DNA of 47,319 bases from Rhizaria sp. SCN 62-66 (Eukaryota > Rhizaria, unplaced), in NCBI GenBank assembly GCA_001724265.1, contig MEDY01000241.1, forward strand, positions 1-47,319. Direction: 5' to 3'. The notes under the pieces are model-generated. The model saw nothing but the letters and a program-made list of their open reading frames with translations, had not been told where the DNA came from and did not search any database. How positions within the stretch are numbered: the first letter of the stretch is position 1; the number at the start of each line of letters is the position of its first letter. A program made the position numbers and the translations under genes. Of this stretch, positions 31,473 to 41,900 are shown one piece after another.

Positions 31473-33575
31473 ATGAGTCTGGTCAGATCTCAAACAGGTC
31501 TCAAGACTGTTTCTCGACTTGTATCAACGCCGCAGTCGTTAAAATGGGGTGCTCTGACTAAAAGCACACATGTCCATCCTTTACCCACACAGATGCGCTT
31601 GCTCTATAACGGCCCACTGTGGCAACCTGCTCAGCAAGCGGCCGCTCTAGTCCAATCATCGTCCAGCTTCAAGTTGGGCCGCGCCCCTTCTTTCATCGCA
31701 GCCGACGTCCTGCCCGCGCCAGCGCCCGCTCGTCACGACGACCCACTGTTCCCGCATATTGACCACACCACTGCCCCGGCGCTGACCCCAGTTCCCGTGC
31801 CCCTCCCCGCGGACGGTCGTTTGACGCTGCACGCATTGAGAGCGCTCGTGTCCGCAGGCCTCATCGACTCCGTTGTCCTGGCCTTCCCCGACATCCACGG
31901 CCGACCTATGGGCAAAACGCTCGACGCGCGGTACTTTCTGGCGCACGGCCTGCGCGGCTCGCACGCGTGCGCGTACCTTCTGGGCTGCGACGTGGCCATG
32001 ACGCCGCTGCCGGATGCTGCAGTGCTGCCGGGCACGGACGGGCGCTACGGTGACGTCGAGCTTGTCCCGGACATGAGCTCTCTCTGCGTTATGGCGTGGC
32101 GCGAGAAAACTGCAATGGTCGTATGCGACGTCTATCTGCAGCAACAGCCACAGCCGCGGGAGCTGGGGGGCTCCCACGCAGTTGCGGCCGATGAGACAAC
32201 TGTGCTAAGCGGCAGTGTAGTTGCATCCAACTCGTTGCTCTCACAGACCGCGTTACAGCAGCAGGCTAAGACATGTCAAGCGAGCCTGATCAACAAAGAG
32301 GCAACAGAGCAGCACCTAGAGGTTGATTCAGCGCCGCGCACGATGCTGCGGCGCCAACTGGCCCGCGCCCGCGCACTGGGGTTCACGGTGACCGCGGCCA
32401 CAGAGCTTGAGTACTACCTCCTCCAGCTGCCCGTGCTAAGCCCCACATTGCGCGCGGACAGCGGGCACAGCGGCGGCAGCGACGGCGCGCTGCCTGGCTT
32501 TGGCGAGTCCGCTCTACTGGCGCTGTTGCCGCGGTTGCCGTCGCAGGACTATCACCTGTTGCAAGCTGGCCGCGACGAACCGCTCTCGCGCGCGCTACGA
32601 AGTGCGCTCACACGGTCAGCTGTGCCAGTTGAAGGCTCCAAGGGCGAGGCTGGACCCGGACAACAGGAGCTCAACACACGCCCTGCAAATGCGCTGGCGG
32701 CGGCTGATGCAACGGTGCGGTATAAGCTCTGCGTCAAAGATGTTGCGCGCGCGTGGGGCCGCGCTGCAACGTTTATGGCCAAGCCGTTCGCATCTCTCGC
32801 TGGATCGGGCTGTCACTTGCATGTGAACCTTGCCTGGGCTGACAGCAACGCAGATAGTCATATCAGCACAAAGGTGGCGACGTCTGCAAGTGAGAACGAG
32901 ACCAACACGGCGTGGCAGCAGGAGTACACGGCAGATGGCGATCCTGTACTTGGCGAGAATGCGTTCGCAGGCCGTGGAGGCGAAGAGTTACTGCGCGCCT
33001 TTGTGGGCGGCGTCGCCGCGCACACGCCCGCGATACTGCCGTTATTTGCGCCCAACCCGAACGCGTTCGCGCGGCTCCGCGCCGCGGTATGGGCCCCTGC
33101 GCGTGTAGGCGCGGGCGAGGACTCGCGCGCCGCGGCACTGCGCACAGTTGGCGCTCCCGGTGCGCGAGGGCGCAGGCTCGAGGTGCGCGTGGCGGGCGCG
33201 GACGCGAACCCGTACTTGGCTCTCGCAGCGGTGGTAGCGGCAGGACTAGACGGGGTCGAGCGGGCGCGGGACGCAGTGCGCGAGAGCGTGAGGTCACCGG
33301 GTGCCGCAACAATGACGACCACAATGACTGCGATGACCCGTGACGAGGTCGCGCGAATGGGAGCAAAGGCTGCGGTGGGCGCTGTCCCGGAGCAGGCGAT
33401 GCCGCGGTCGCTGCGAGAGGCGCTGGCGCTGTGGAGCGCGCCGGACTCGTTTGCACGGCGCGCATTCGGCGATGCAACGGTGGAGCATTTGGGGGCCGTG
33501 CTGGTGGCGGAGCAGGACGCGTTTGAGCTTACGGTCGGCGACTGGGAGCGCGAGCGCTATTTCGAGCAAGTATGA
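31473..33575 (+). CDS. Glutamine synthetase family (class I type, gamma-glutamylpolyamine synthetase-like)
   Basis: An ATP-dependent ligase joining an amine to the gamma-carboxyl of glutamate; the sequence looks closest to PuuA/FluG/lengsin-type GS-I relatives rather than eukaryotic GS-II. 700 aa, no introns, TGA stop. GS motifs in order: beta-grasp segment AFPDIHGRPMGKTLDARYF; ATELEYYLL (about residue 309) with the metal-binding Glu; GPGQQELN (about 394); MAKPFASLAGSGCHLHVNL (about 440-455); LFAPNPNAFARL; RLEVRVAGADANPYLALAAV (about 570-590). The first 30 residues (MSLVRSQTGLKTVSRLVS) are basic, Ser-rich and free of acids, as in mitochondrial presequences. A roughly 75-residue Gln/Ser-rich insert sits after VVCDVYLQQQ. 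The enzyme is likely active; the amine substrate (ammonia or polyamine) cannot be told from sequence. It is convergent with CHMP6. Confidence 0.82.
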   Translation: MSLVRSQTGLKTVSRLVSTPQSLKWGALTKSTHVHPLPTQMRLLYNGPLWQPAQQAAALVQSSSSFKLGRAPSFIAADVLPAPAPARHDDPLFPHIDHTTAPALTPVPVPLPADGRLTLHALRALVSAGLIDSVVLAFPDIHGRPMGKTLDARYFLAHGLRGSHACAYLLGCDVAMTPLPDAAVLPGTDGRYGDVELVPDMSSLCVMAWREKTAMVVCDVYLQQQPQPRELGGSHAVAADETTVLSGSVVASNSLLSQTALQQQAKTCQASLINKEATEQHLEVDSAPRTMLRRQLARARALGFTVTAATELEYYLLQLPVLSPTLRADSGHSGGSDGALPGFGESALLALLPRLPSQDYHLLQAGRDEPLSRALRSALTRSAVPVEGSKGEAGPGQQELNTRPANALAAADATVRYKLCVKDVARAWGRAATFMAKPFASLAGSGCHLHVNLAWADSNADSHISTKVATSASENETNTAWQQEYTADGDPVLGENAFAGRGGEELLRAFVGGVAAHTPAILPLFAPNPNAFARLRAAVWAPARVGAGEDSRAAALRTVGAPGARGRRLEVRVAGADANPYLALAAVVAAGLDGVERARDAVRESVRSPGAATMTTTMTAMTRDEVARMGAKAAVGAVPEQAMPRSLREALALWSAPDSFARRAFGDATVEHLGAVLVAEQDAFELTVGDWERERYFEQV

Positions 33576-33768
33576 GAGTATCTCATTATAGTTTGTTTCA
33601 GTAAATCATGAGTTTGTGATGATGGCGTGAAATACAAAGATAATGTATTCAGCTATTCGTATCTTATTTCGTTCACATTATCACAATTACGATGACAAAT
33701 CTGGCCCAAGTGAGTCACTGGCCACGGGTGCGCTTTCATTCATTCCTTTAACACTGCACTCCACAGTT

Positions 33769-34777
33769 TCACATGACCACCGCCTTGCGCTCCTTGGCCT
33801 TCTGCACCGCCGCAGCCGCCTTCTCCTTCTCCGCCTCCGCGGCCGCCGCAGCCTCTCCCTCTGCGTTCTTGTCGCGCAGAGGATGCGAGGGCGCAGACAT
33901 GGCCTCGAGCTCGGCCATCAAAGCGTCGTCGCCCGCCGCGGCCAGCGCGTCCACCGCCGCCGCAGTCGACTGCACAGGGGTCTTAGCAACCAAAGCGGCA
34001 GCGGGCTCTGTAGCCGTCGTGGTGGCGGCGGTGGCCTTGGCGGGCTCGATCGTCGTTTTTGCGGTTGTCTTTGCGGTGGTTTTGGTGTCCACTTCCATCT
34101 GAGCGAGCATGCGTGCGTACTCGGCCTCGACGTCTTCCTCTTCTTCGGAGGTCAGCGACGTCGCCAGCGCGGAAGACATCTCCTGTTGTGATGCAGCAAT
34201 TGCAGCAAAGCAAAATGAATAAGCAAAGCAACGTTGAGTCAAATCCAAAAGTGACAGAGAGCGTTGATGTGCAGAGGCGAAAACTCGAGAAAGAAAATGA
34301 CATGTGTGAGATGAAGCTTGCGCTGATGAATATACGCACCTCCTGAATACGGAGCGACTCCGCAGTGTCATCCATGAGTGCCTCAACGTCCTCGACGGAC
34401 ATCTCACGCTGTAACGCCTTGAGCGCCTCGTTACCCAGATGCAGCACATCAAACACCTGCTTGGCCACCGCGGCGGACTCGATGTCGTTGATGAGCTGCT
34501 CCACGTTCAACTGCTGATTCTGCGCGCGGTCCAGCAAAGACTCCTGGTACTTTTTCTTCTTGAGAACCATGACGGCGCGCTTCTTGTTGCCGTCTGCGAG
34601 CAGCGCGCGCGCCACGGCGGCCTCGCGACTGACGATCGACTCGAGGCCTTGGCGGTATTGCCGCAGCTTGTCGCGCTGCCGCTTCAGCTCAAGCACCGCG
34701 CGGTCTTTGTCGGTGACTTTGTTGCTGTTGCTGCCCGCGGGGGCCGCCTTGGAGGCCTTGGAGCTGCTGCCGCCCAT
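33769..34777 (-). CDS. CHMP6: CHMP6/VPS20 ESCRT-III subunit (Snf7 family), 2 exons
   Basis: CHMP6/Vps20 links ESCRT-II to the membrane-remodelling ESCRT-III polymer on endosomes. Exon 1 is 34777-34340, exon 2 is 34182-33769; the 157-bp intron uses donor GTGCGT and acceptor CAACAG and lies between codons (IQE/EMS). 283 aa, TGA stop. The N-terminus MGGSSSK carries Gly2 for N-myristoylation, typical of this subunit. The Snf7 helices match the family well: VTDKDRAVLELKRQRDKLRQ, then KKRAVMVLKKKKYQESLLDR, and GNEALKALQREMSVEDVEAL. The C-terminal part is acidic (SEEEEDVEAEY) and then Ala/Thr/Lys-rich, longer than the human 201-aa protein. It is head-to-head with the roadblock gene, 465 bp apart. 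Confidence 0.9.
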
Positions 34778-35242
34778 GCCTGCGAGGCGCTGTACAACGA
34801 AGGTAATGCAATCAGCCACAAGCAGGAGCGAGGGTGAAACGGAGGTGAAATTGGAGGCACTAATGAGCTCATATAGAGATATAATTAACCTATAACATAT
34901 GTACAATGTGTCTAATCAAGGAAATCATAGACACTCGCCAGGTTGACGATCAATAGTGCCACATCGCTTGGTGATTAACATGAGATCAAGTGACTGTGGG
35001 CCGAGCCGAGTAGTTGAACAGCGGTGAGGGAAACGGTCAGTAAGTTCACTTTGACCGCGATAATCTCACCAATTCCTTCGTTGTTCAAACTTTCACCAAC
35101 ATTTTTGATGTGTAAAATGTTTTATTTTGTGTTATTCTATTTGTCACAGTCTGAAAATGTGTGTATATCTTAGAACTAACCTCAGCTTTACTCTCTCATT
35201 GTTCGAATTTCCCGCATGTTTCCGCTGGCACTAGCAGCCACG
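34778..35242. promoter_or_regulatory. Divergent promoter region, CHMP6 / DYNLRB
   Basis: A 465-bp AT-rich interval between outward-facing starts. On the minus strand, TTGTACAG and CTCGCAG just before the CHMP6 ATG could be 3' splice sites of a 5'-UTR intron. No gene was recognised. Confidence 0.4.
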
Positions 35243-36136
35243 ATGAGTGATGAAGATGGTCCCGATATGGCCCTACGCAAGCTCAACCAGCAGCCTGGCG
35301 TTGCTGGATACGTTGTCCTTTCCAAGACTGGTCCGTTCTTGCTTCTCTATCCCTTTCAGTCACATGTCATGGAGCCGCATCGTTTGCTTTGCGTTGCTTA
35401 CTCCCCATTGAATGCTCACCTGTGTTTGTCTCCTCATGTCTTCTCAAACTGTTTTTGTAGGTGTGCCCGTCAAGTTTCACAACATGGACAATGCTAAGGC
35501 GCTCCAGTATGCTGCGCTCGTCTCCGAGATGACCATCAGGTACGCATTTTCTTTCACGAAGTTGTTGTCCAGTTTTGTCTCCATCACCTTGCACTAACAT
35601 GCCATGATCTGTCCTCTTTCCATGCTCCACCTCTCATAGCACGCGCGAGTTCCTGCAGAAGCGCCTTTTCAAGCCCGAGGAGGACGACACAGAGCTGCGC
35701 ACGCTCCGTATTCGCACTCGCAAGCACGAAATCGTCGTTTGCCCCGGTACGTCTCAAACACTAATTCATTTCTTGTTGTCTTATCACACAGCGCAACATT
35801 CTTGCCCTCACTTGTTATGTACTGAGTAGGTGCAGCGTCTGGGCGCTACACAGATGCGCCTCCACCTTGAGCCATTATTGGCTACTGTCTTGTTGACTTG
35901 CTGCGGTGTGAGATGTAACCTTGCTTTCTAACTCTGCCTTCGACACTTGCTCCTGGCTTCCTTGATTCCTTTCTCGCCCCATCGTTGCGCCCCCTGCAGA
36001 CGAGAACTTCACCCTGGTCGTGCTGCACCACGCCGGCGCCCAGGGCGCGCGCCTCGAGGAGGAGAACGCCGCGGCCGCCGCCGCTGCCGCGGCCGCCGCC
36101 GCTGCCAAGGATGAGGGCGGCGAGAGCACCGCGTAA
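35243..36136 (+). CDS. DYNLRB: Dynein light chain, roadblock/LC7 type, 4 exons
   Basis: LC7/roadblock light chains dimerise on the dynein intermediate chains of cytoplasmic and axonemal dyneins. Exons are 35243-35330, 35461-35539, 35640-35746 and 36000-36136, totalling 411 bases and 136 aa, TAA stop. Introns are 130, 100 and 253 bp with donors GTCCGT, GTACGC and GTACGT; introns 2 and 3 carry CTAAC branch-point-like motifs. The spliced protein follows human DYNLRB1 closely: GVAGYVVLSKTG joined to VPVKFHNMDNAKALQYAALV, then LRTLRIRTRKHEIVVCP joined to DENFTLVVLHHA. The C-terminus adds an Ala/Glu-rich tail (about 35 residues) absent in the human 96-aa protein. An in-frame ATG at 35216 would add nine residues; 35243 fits the family start better. 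Confidence 0.92.
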
Positions 36137-36174
36137 ATGTCGCAATCAGGCTGCCAGTGCGATGTAAGTACTAC

Positions 36175-36384
36175 TTAGATGCGAGGCAAGAACGCCTCAT
36201 GGGATAACCTGAACAAAATGACCATAAAATCGGTCGCATCGATTTCGTCGAGCGTGCGCACCGACACGTGCAGAACATGAATATTGTCGAAGCTGTTGCA
36301 CATTGCCCGTAAGACCGACATTTTCGGGCTGCAGATGCGGCCGGTGGTACATGCGGTTGCATTATAAAGACGTAGCGTGTACAT
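36175..36384 (-). CDS. Doubtful small ORF, 69 aa
   Basis: ATG at 36384 to TAA at 36177-36175. I do not recognise it. Composition is protein-like (MSVLRAMCNSFDNIHVLHVS, then IDATDFMVILF) with GC-leaning third positions in part, and the arrangement (convergent with DYNLRB 38 bp away, divergent from PDI) fits the local gene order. It could equally be chance or a remnant exon. It has no signal peptide or obvious membrane segment. Confidence 0.22.
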   Translation of the reverse strand: MYTLRLYNATACTTGRICSPKMSVLRAMCNSFDNIHVLHVSVRTLDEIDATDFMVILFRLSHEAFLPRI

Positions 36385-36427
36385 AACGCGAGCTTAGAGA
36401 CCGCTAGACTGTCTCTGCTCGCTGTTA
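36384..36427. other. Strong inverted repeat / potential RNA hairpin
   Basis: Arms GCGAGC-TT-AGAGAC and GTCTCT-GCTCGC pair over 12 bp around a 9-nt loop (CGCTAGACT), with a 2-nt bulge in the left arm. TAAC/GTTA extends the stem past a single-base bulge. Located between genes; function unknown. Confidence 0.5.
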
Positions 36428-36917
36428 GGGGAGTGTTACGCATTTGTTGCCCTGGGAGGAGACATTGGGAAGGGTAAATTCGACTGATAGGGGGGAGTAA
36501 TATTAAGAGAGCGGGTAAGTAATAGGCCCGCAACGATACAAAGCTTTCTTTTTTTGACATCGTTCAAAATTTGTCCGATCGGAAGTGATCTATCCCTGTA
36601 GATAACTTCAAAACAGTGCGTGCACACGGTCACTTGCGACACGATCGTCGTCCTAGTTCGAGATCATCCTCGAAACGGACCTGGTATTTGTGGCTCAATA
36701 TGATCACGCATTGGGAATTTTAGAATACCATTTGGTTTAACGCGTTGCATTTAATGAATATATAATTTAACAGCGCATGATCTGTGCGAAACCACTCTTT
36801 ATTTGGACGAGATCTATCGTCGCAACGATTTCCATGGCGCACTCTAGAGTTTGCTGAATCAGCACTCGGTTCCCACGTCTCACCGCTTCTGTCGCTCTCT
36901 GCTTTGCTTGCCAACAG

Positions 36918-38435
36918 ATGCGCTCTACGCTCATCTTCTTTACGCTCGCGTTTCTCGGGCTGTTTTGCTCCGCCTTCGCGGCCGCGCCCGCTCCCGGCGA
37001 GGGCCTGACTTTCGGCGCCGACGTTGTCACTCTCACCTCGGACAACTTCGAGGACTTCATCAACCAGGAGACCGTTCTCGTCGCCTTCACCGCGCCCTGG
37101 TGCGGCCACTGCAAGAACCTCAAGGGTCCCCTCTCTGCCGCTGCCACCACGCTCAAGGCCGAGGGCATCGCTGTCGGCAACGTCGACGCGACTGTCTACG
37201 GCGACATCGCCCAGCGCTTCGGCGTTCGTGGCTACCCCACGCTCAAGATCTTCAAGTCCGGCAAGGACTTCGAGTACGCCGGCACCCGCACCCCCGAGGG
37301 CCTTGTCAAGGGCGTCCGCGCCAAGGCTGGCGCCGGTTACGCGACTGTGGCCACCGCCGACGCCGCCAAGGCGTTCGTCGCCGCGCGCCCCGCCAACTAC
37401 GGTTTCGCCTTCGTCGGCGTTTTCCCTTCCGGCCTGAACTCCAAGCTCGCCAAGTCTTTCCTCGGCGCCGCTGACTCCCTCCGCGAGCTCCGCTCCGCCG
37501 CCGTCGCCTCCACGGCCGACGCCGCCGCCGGCTTCGGCGTTTCTGGCGCTTCCGAGGGCGTTTTCGTTGTCCGTCCCTGGGGCACCCCCGTCGCGGTCGA
37601 GTACACTGGCGACGAGTCCAGCTCCAACGACATCACGGCCTGGGTCTACGCCAGCGCGCGCCCCGTTGTCGGCTGGTACGATGACGCGTACGCGCCGATC
37701 TACACCGCCGCCAAGAAGCACGTCGCCAAGGTGTTCGTCCCCGTTTCGGGCTCGGACGCCTCGCAGGTGCGCTACTTCGCCAACCGTGTGCGCAAGGCCG
37801 CCGAGAAGCACGCCGACACCCTCGTCGCCGTTGTCGCCGGCACCGGTGACGGCATCGCGCGCCAGGAGGTTTCCGCTTTCGGCTTCGGCAAGAACCCCAT
37901 CGTCGTGGTCCACGAGGACGGCGATGCCAGTCAAGTGTACCGCATGGAGACTGATTTTTCCCCCGCCAACGTCGCCGCATTCTTCGATGCCTTCGCCGCC
38001 GGCTCGCTGGAGAAGTTCGTCAAGTCCGAGCCCGTTCCCGCGACCCAGGGCCCCGTCACTGTGGTCGTCGGCAAGACTTTCGACGCGCTCGTGGCCAAGA
38101 ACGACGAGCAGGACGTGATGATCGAGTTCTACGCCCCCTGGTGCGGCCACTGCAAGTCGCTTGAGCCCAAGTACACGGCGCTCGGTGAGAAGGTTAAGGC
38201 TGAGCTCACGGACCGTCAGGTCGTCGTCGGTAAGCTTGATGCCACCGCCAACGACTGGGCTAAGGGCCAGTTCGAGGTCTCGGGTTACCCCACCATCTTC
38301 TTCAAGCCCGCCGGTGGCAAGCCCGTCGTGTACAACGGCGCGCGCGAGACCGAGGCGCTTTTCAAGTACATCTCCGAGAACGCCAAGTCTAAGCCCGCTG
38401 CCGCCGGCAGCGACGACGGCAAGGACGAGCTCTAA
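36918..38435 (+). CDS. PDI: Protein disulfide isomerase with KDEL ER-retention tail
   Basis: A thiol-disulfide oxidoreductase/isomerase of the ER lumen. 505 aa, single exon, TAA stop. A hydrophobic signal peptide (TLIFFTLAFLGLFCSAF, residues 4-20) is followed by thioredoxin domain a with WCGHC (active-site Cys at 62 and 65), two redox-inactive b-type domains (about 140-370) and domain a' with WCGHC (Cys 409 and 412). Both domains have the cis-Pro motif (RGYPTLKIF and SGYPTIFF). The C-terminus is KDEL. Length and a-b-b'-a' order are those of classical PDI. Codons are strongly biased to C at third positions and the protein lacks the Ala-rich inserts of its neighbours, consistent with a highly expressed gene. 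Confidence 0.96.
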   Translation: MRSTLIFFTLAFLGLFCSAFAAAPAPGEGLTFGADVVTLTSDNFEDFINQETVLVAFTAPWCGHCKNLKGPLSAAATTLKAEGIAVGNVDATVYGDIAQRFGVRGYPTLKIFKSGKDFEYAGTRTPEGLVKGVRAKAGAGYATVATADAAKAFVAARPANYGFAFVGVFPSGLNSKLAKSFLGAADSLRELRSAAVASTADAAAGFGVSGASEGVFVVRPWGTPVAVEYTGDESSSNDITAWVYASARPVVGWYDDAYAPIYTAAKKHVAKVFVPVSGSDASQVRYFANRVRKAAEKHADTLVAVVAGTGDGIARQEVSAFGFGKNPIVVVHEDGDASQVYRMETDFSPANVAAFFDAFAAGSLEKFVKSEPVPATQGPVTVVVGKTFDALVAKNDEQDVMIEFYAPWCGHCKSLEPKYTALGEKVKAELTDRQVVVGKLDATANDWAKGQFEVSGYPTIFFKPAGGKPVVYNGARETEALFKYISENAKSKPAAAGSDDGKDEL

Positions 38436-38979
38436 GCCTCTTTAAGAGCCAAGCTGCTTAGGATTGTGTAACAGTATATTTTGATGGCAGATCGTATGTT
38501 GCACATGTAATTTTCTGATATAATATACTGAATACAATGATGTTCTCATTCTATCTGGTTTCGTTCATGCTTTTGCCGTATATCAACCTGTGTCCAACCC
38601 GAAAGACGTTTTCGTCTTTGGGGCTAGCCGTTTACTTAGTTATGGTGGCGGATCTTGGAGGACTCTCGACACAGAGCTTTGCCAATCTATAACTCGTATT
38701 ATTCCCGTCGTCAATATCGAGTTGGTTGTGTTTAATCACTTGAGCGCGCACCTTTCATAACTATACTAAATTTTTTAATCATGAAACGTGCGGCATTGGC
38801 CCAAATCTAACTTCTTGGAAGGGACAATGCAAGCTGCGTCATCGGTGCTCCATGCATGTCATAAACCACAACACTTCGCTATTAAGACGCTTTTACTCAC
38901 CGAAACCAACAATGCATCCGTATTTTATAGACTAAGGTTCCGCCTACTGGCTTGTTTCAGTGGCGTTGCTTCCTCCCCA
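38436..38979. promoter_or_regulatory. Spacer and promoter region between PDI and the M16 gene
   Basis: 544 bp, AT-rich. The first part (to about 38540) is PDI 3' UTR sequence. An in-frame ATG at 38827 would give a 51-residue N-terminal extension of the M16 protein through AT-rich sequence, and TTTCAG at 38955-38960 could be the 3' end of a 5'-UTR intron. No other gene was recognised. Confidence 0.4.
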
Positions 38980-41900
38980 ATGTCTTCCGCCACCGCTTCC
39001 TCGCCCGTGGCCCCCGAAGGCACGAGCGCTGTGCCTGCAACGCACCGTGCAAGCGACGTCGTCGTCGTCAAGTCCGAGCACGATCCCAACGAGTACCGCC
39101 ACTACACGCTCGCCAACGGGCTCGCCGTGCTGCTTGTCAAGACGCCATATGGAGCCGCCAACGCGGCGGATAATGACTCTGCTCCCGTGGCCGCCGAGGC
39201 CGACGCTGCGACTGAGGCCGCGATCACCACTCCCCCACTTCCAGCCGCGTCGCCCGCGACGGTGAGCGCGCCGGCCGGCGGCGCAGTGAGCAAGCCCGCC
39301 GCGGTTGCGATCAGCGTGCGCACGGGCTTCTTCAAGGACCCCGCCGCGTTCCCAGGTCTTGCGCACTTCCTGGAACACATGCTCTTCATGGGCTCCGGTA
39401 AGTACCCCGGTGAGAACCAGTGGGAAGAGTTCATCTCCGCGCACGGCGGGTACTCGAACGCGTCCACTGACGCCGAGCACACCGTCTACCAGTTCGAGAT
39501 CCATCCGCGCAAGCTCGTCCCCGCGCTCGACATGTTCGCGCACTTCTTCATCTCGCCGCGTTTCGCGCCGGATGCTGTGGGTCGCGAAGTCCGCGCCGTG
39601 CACTCGGAGTTCAAGGAGACGCTGCAGAGTGACTTCGCGCGCGGGCTGGATGTTGTGTCCGAAACGTGCGTCTCGGGGCACCCGCTGTCGATCTTCGGCT
39701 GGGGCAATATCGACTCGCTGGAGAAGGAGCCCGCGCGGAGGGGACTCGTCACACGTGATGCGCTCGTCAAGTTCCACGGCGAGAACTACTCCGCTGCGCA
39801 CATGACGCTCGTACGTTTTCGCATTCTATGCGTTTTTTATTATCAATCTATCTGAATTATGTATTGATACCGTCTTGCTTGCTTACTTGGCTCATATTTG
39901 TTTTAATATCATCGTGCTCTTTGCTCTCTCTGTAGTGCGTTGTCGTCGACTCCTCGCGTGAGGCGCAGTCCTTTGACGAGCTCATCGACGCGATCAACGA
40001 CACGTTTTCCGCCGTCCCCGTCATCTACGCCAACAACAACGACGATGGCAACGACAGGGGGAGTGCCGGCGCTGAGATGACTGGTGGCAATGCTCAGTCT
40101 GTGACAGCTCGCCGCCCTCGCGCGCGCAACGACTATGCAGACACGCCGCACCCGTTCCTCGGCGCGTGCGCAGGCCACCTGTGCCGCATTGCGCCCGTGC
40201 GCGACACCGCCACGCTCTCAGTCACCTGGGCCGTGCCCTGCCAGCACTCGGCCTACAACGCCAAGCCCGTGTCCGTGCTGGAGATGGTCATCGGCCACGA
40301 GGCCGAGGGCTCGCTGCTCGCGCTGCTTAAGACCCGCGGGCTCGCCACCGCGCTGACCGCGGGCGTCGACGGCGACGACGTGGCGTTCGGCTCGGGCCAC
40401 TGGATCTTCTCCGTAGCCGTCACGCTCACCGTCCGCGGCGCGGCGCAGTGGCGCGAGGTCGCCGCGCTTGTCGTCGCCGCGCCGCGCGCGCTGGCCGCCG
40501 CGAGCGACGCCGAGCTGGAGCGGCTGTGGGCCGAGCTGCGGGCGATCCGCGCCGCGTCGTTCCGGTACGCGCCGCAGCAAGACGCGCTGGACTTCGCGGA
40601 AACGACCGTGGGACTGATGCAAGTCTATCCGGCGCAGGACACGCTGTCGGGCAGTGTATTGGTGGCCGAGAGCGATGTCCCGCGGCTGCGGGCGCTGCTG
40701 GCGCTCATGACGGCGGCGCGTGCGCGCTACGACCTCTCGAGCAAGGCCGAGACGCGGCGGCTGCAGGCGCTGCCCAACTGGGGCAAGCCTGTCCAGGCGC
40801 GGCCGGTGCAGGCCGCCTACGCGCGCGCGCTCGCGAAAACGGCGGCGGCCGGCGGTGCTACTTCCGAGCGGAAGGACGCCTCCGCCGGCAACCACAGCGG
40901 CAGCGATGAGGACGAGGACGAGGACGAGGACGAGGGCAAGGACACTGCGGACTCTGATGAGGCCGCGATTGCCGCCGTGAGTGACAGCGACATGGCGTTT
41001 GACGGCAACACTGTCTACACCACCAAGTACTTCAAGGTCAAGTTCTCCCGCGAAGTTCTGCCGCCGGCGCTGCTGGCTGAGTGGGACACCGCCGCGCCGC
41101 CCGCTGAGCTGCAGGTGCCGGCGCCGAACGAGTTCATCGCGACCGACTTCACTCTGGAGCCCGTGCGGTCCCCGTGGGAGGTGGCGCCCGCGGTGTTGCG
41201 GGACATCGCCGCAGCCAACGCGCGCGCCAACGCGGCGGCGGGCCGGATCACTGCCGACGCCGCTGACGCCGCGGTGGCCGCGGTTGACTCGGCCGTGGCC
41301 GCCATCGTCGCTCGCCAGCGCGCCAATGCCGCCGCCGGCCGCCCCGCGTTTTCTGCTGGTGACGACGCTGCTAGTGTGCAGTATCCCGCGTTCCCGGTCA
41401 CGCGCGCGCTAGCGGAGGGCTACCCGGCGCTGTTGCGCGACTCGGGGCTGCCGTCTGCGGCCGCGGATGACAGCAGCAGCGCGACCCAGCTCGGCGACTC
41501 CGCCCGCGAGTGCGAGCGCGACTGCCACGACTGTGACAGTGGAGCAGAGAGCGGCGTCTGGCTCGAGCGCGCGGGCGGGTACCCGCGCCACTTGATGCGC
41601 CACCCCGCCCTCTGGCGCCCCGCCCCGCGCTCCCCCGCTAACGCCACTGCCGCTGCGACTGCAGCGAGCGCGGATGTGCATGTGCCCGGGAGCGAGCTGT
41701 GGTACCTGCCCGACCCCCGCTTTCGCGCCCCGCGCGGCAGCATCGTGCTCGTGCTGCAGTCCCCCGCCGCCTACGCGACGCCGCTGCACGTGGTGCACAC
41801 GCGTCTCCTCCTCGCGCTGCTGACCGACGCACTGGACGAAACCACCTACGCTGCCGAAGTCGCCGAGACGCGCGTCGAGACTGACTGCCTCCGCGCGGGG

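Larger units (their letters stand above)
36137..36917. other. Spacer between DYNLRB and PDI
   Basis: 781 bp of AT-leaning sequence. It contains a possible small minus-strand ORF (36175-36384), a strong hairpin (36384-36427), a second small GCGGG/CCCGC hairpin (36511-36531) followed by a T7 run (about 36547-36553), and the PDI promoter. I found no tRNA or snRNA. Confidence 0.5.

Noticed and set aside
36525-36560. U6 snRNA fragment (AACGATACA followed by a T run)
   Set aside because: Only a short chance match; the ACAGAGA box, the intramolecular stem and the overall length are missing.
36651-36670. tRNA B-box-like GTTCGAGATC
   Set aside because: No cloverleaf can be drawn around it and the conserved C of the T-loop is not in place.
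36720-38150. 476-codon antisense ORF over PDI
   Set aside because: Long antisense frames are expected opposite GC-rich genes with C-biased third positions. Composition is Gly/Glu/Arg-rich with no domain, and PDI on the other strand is unambiguous.
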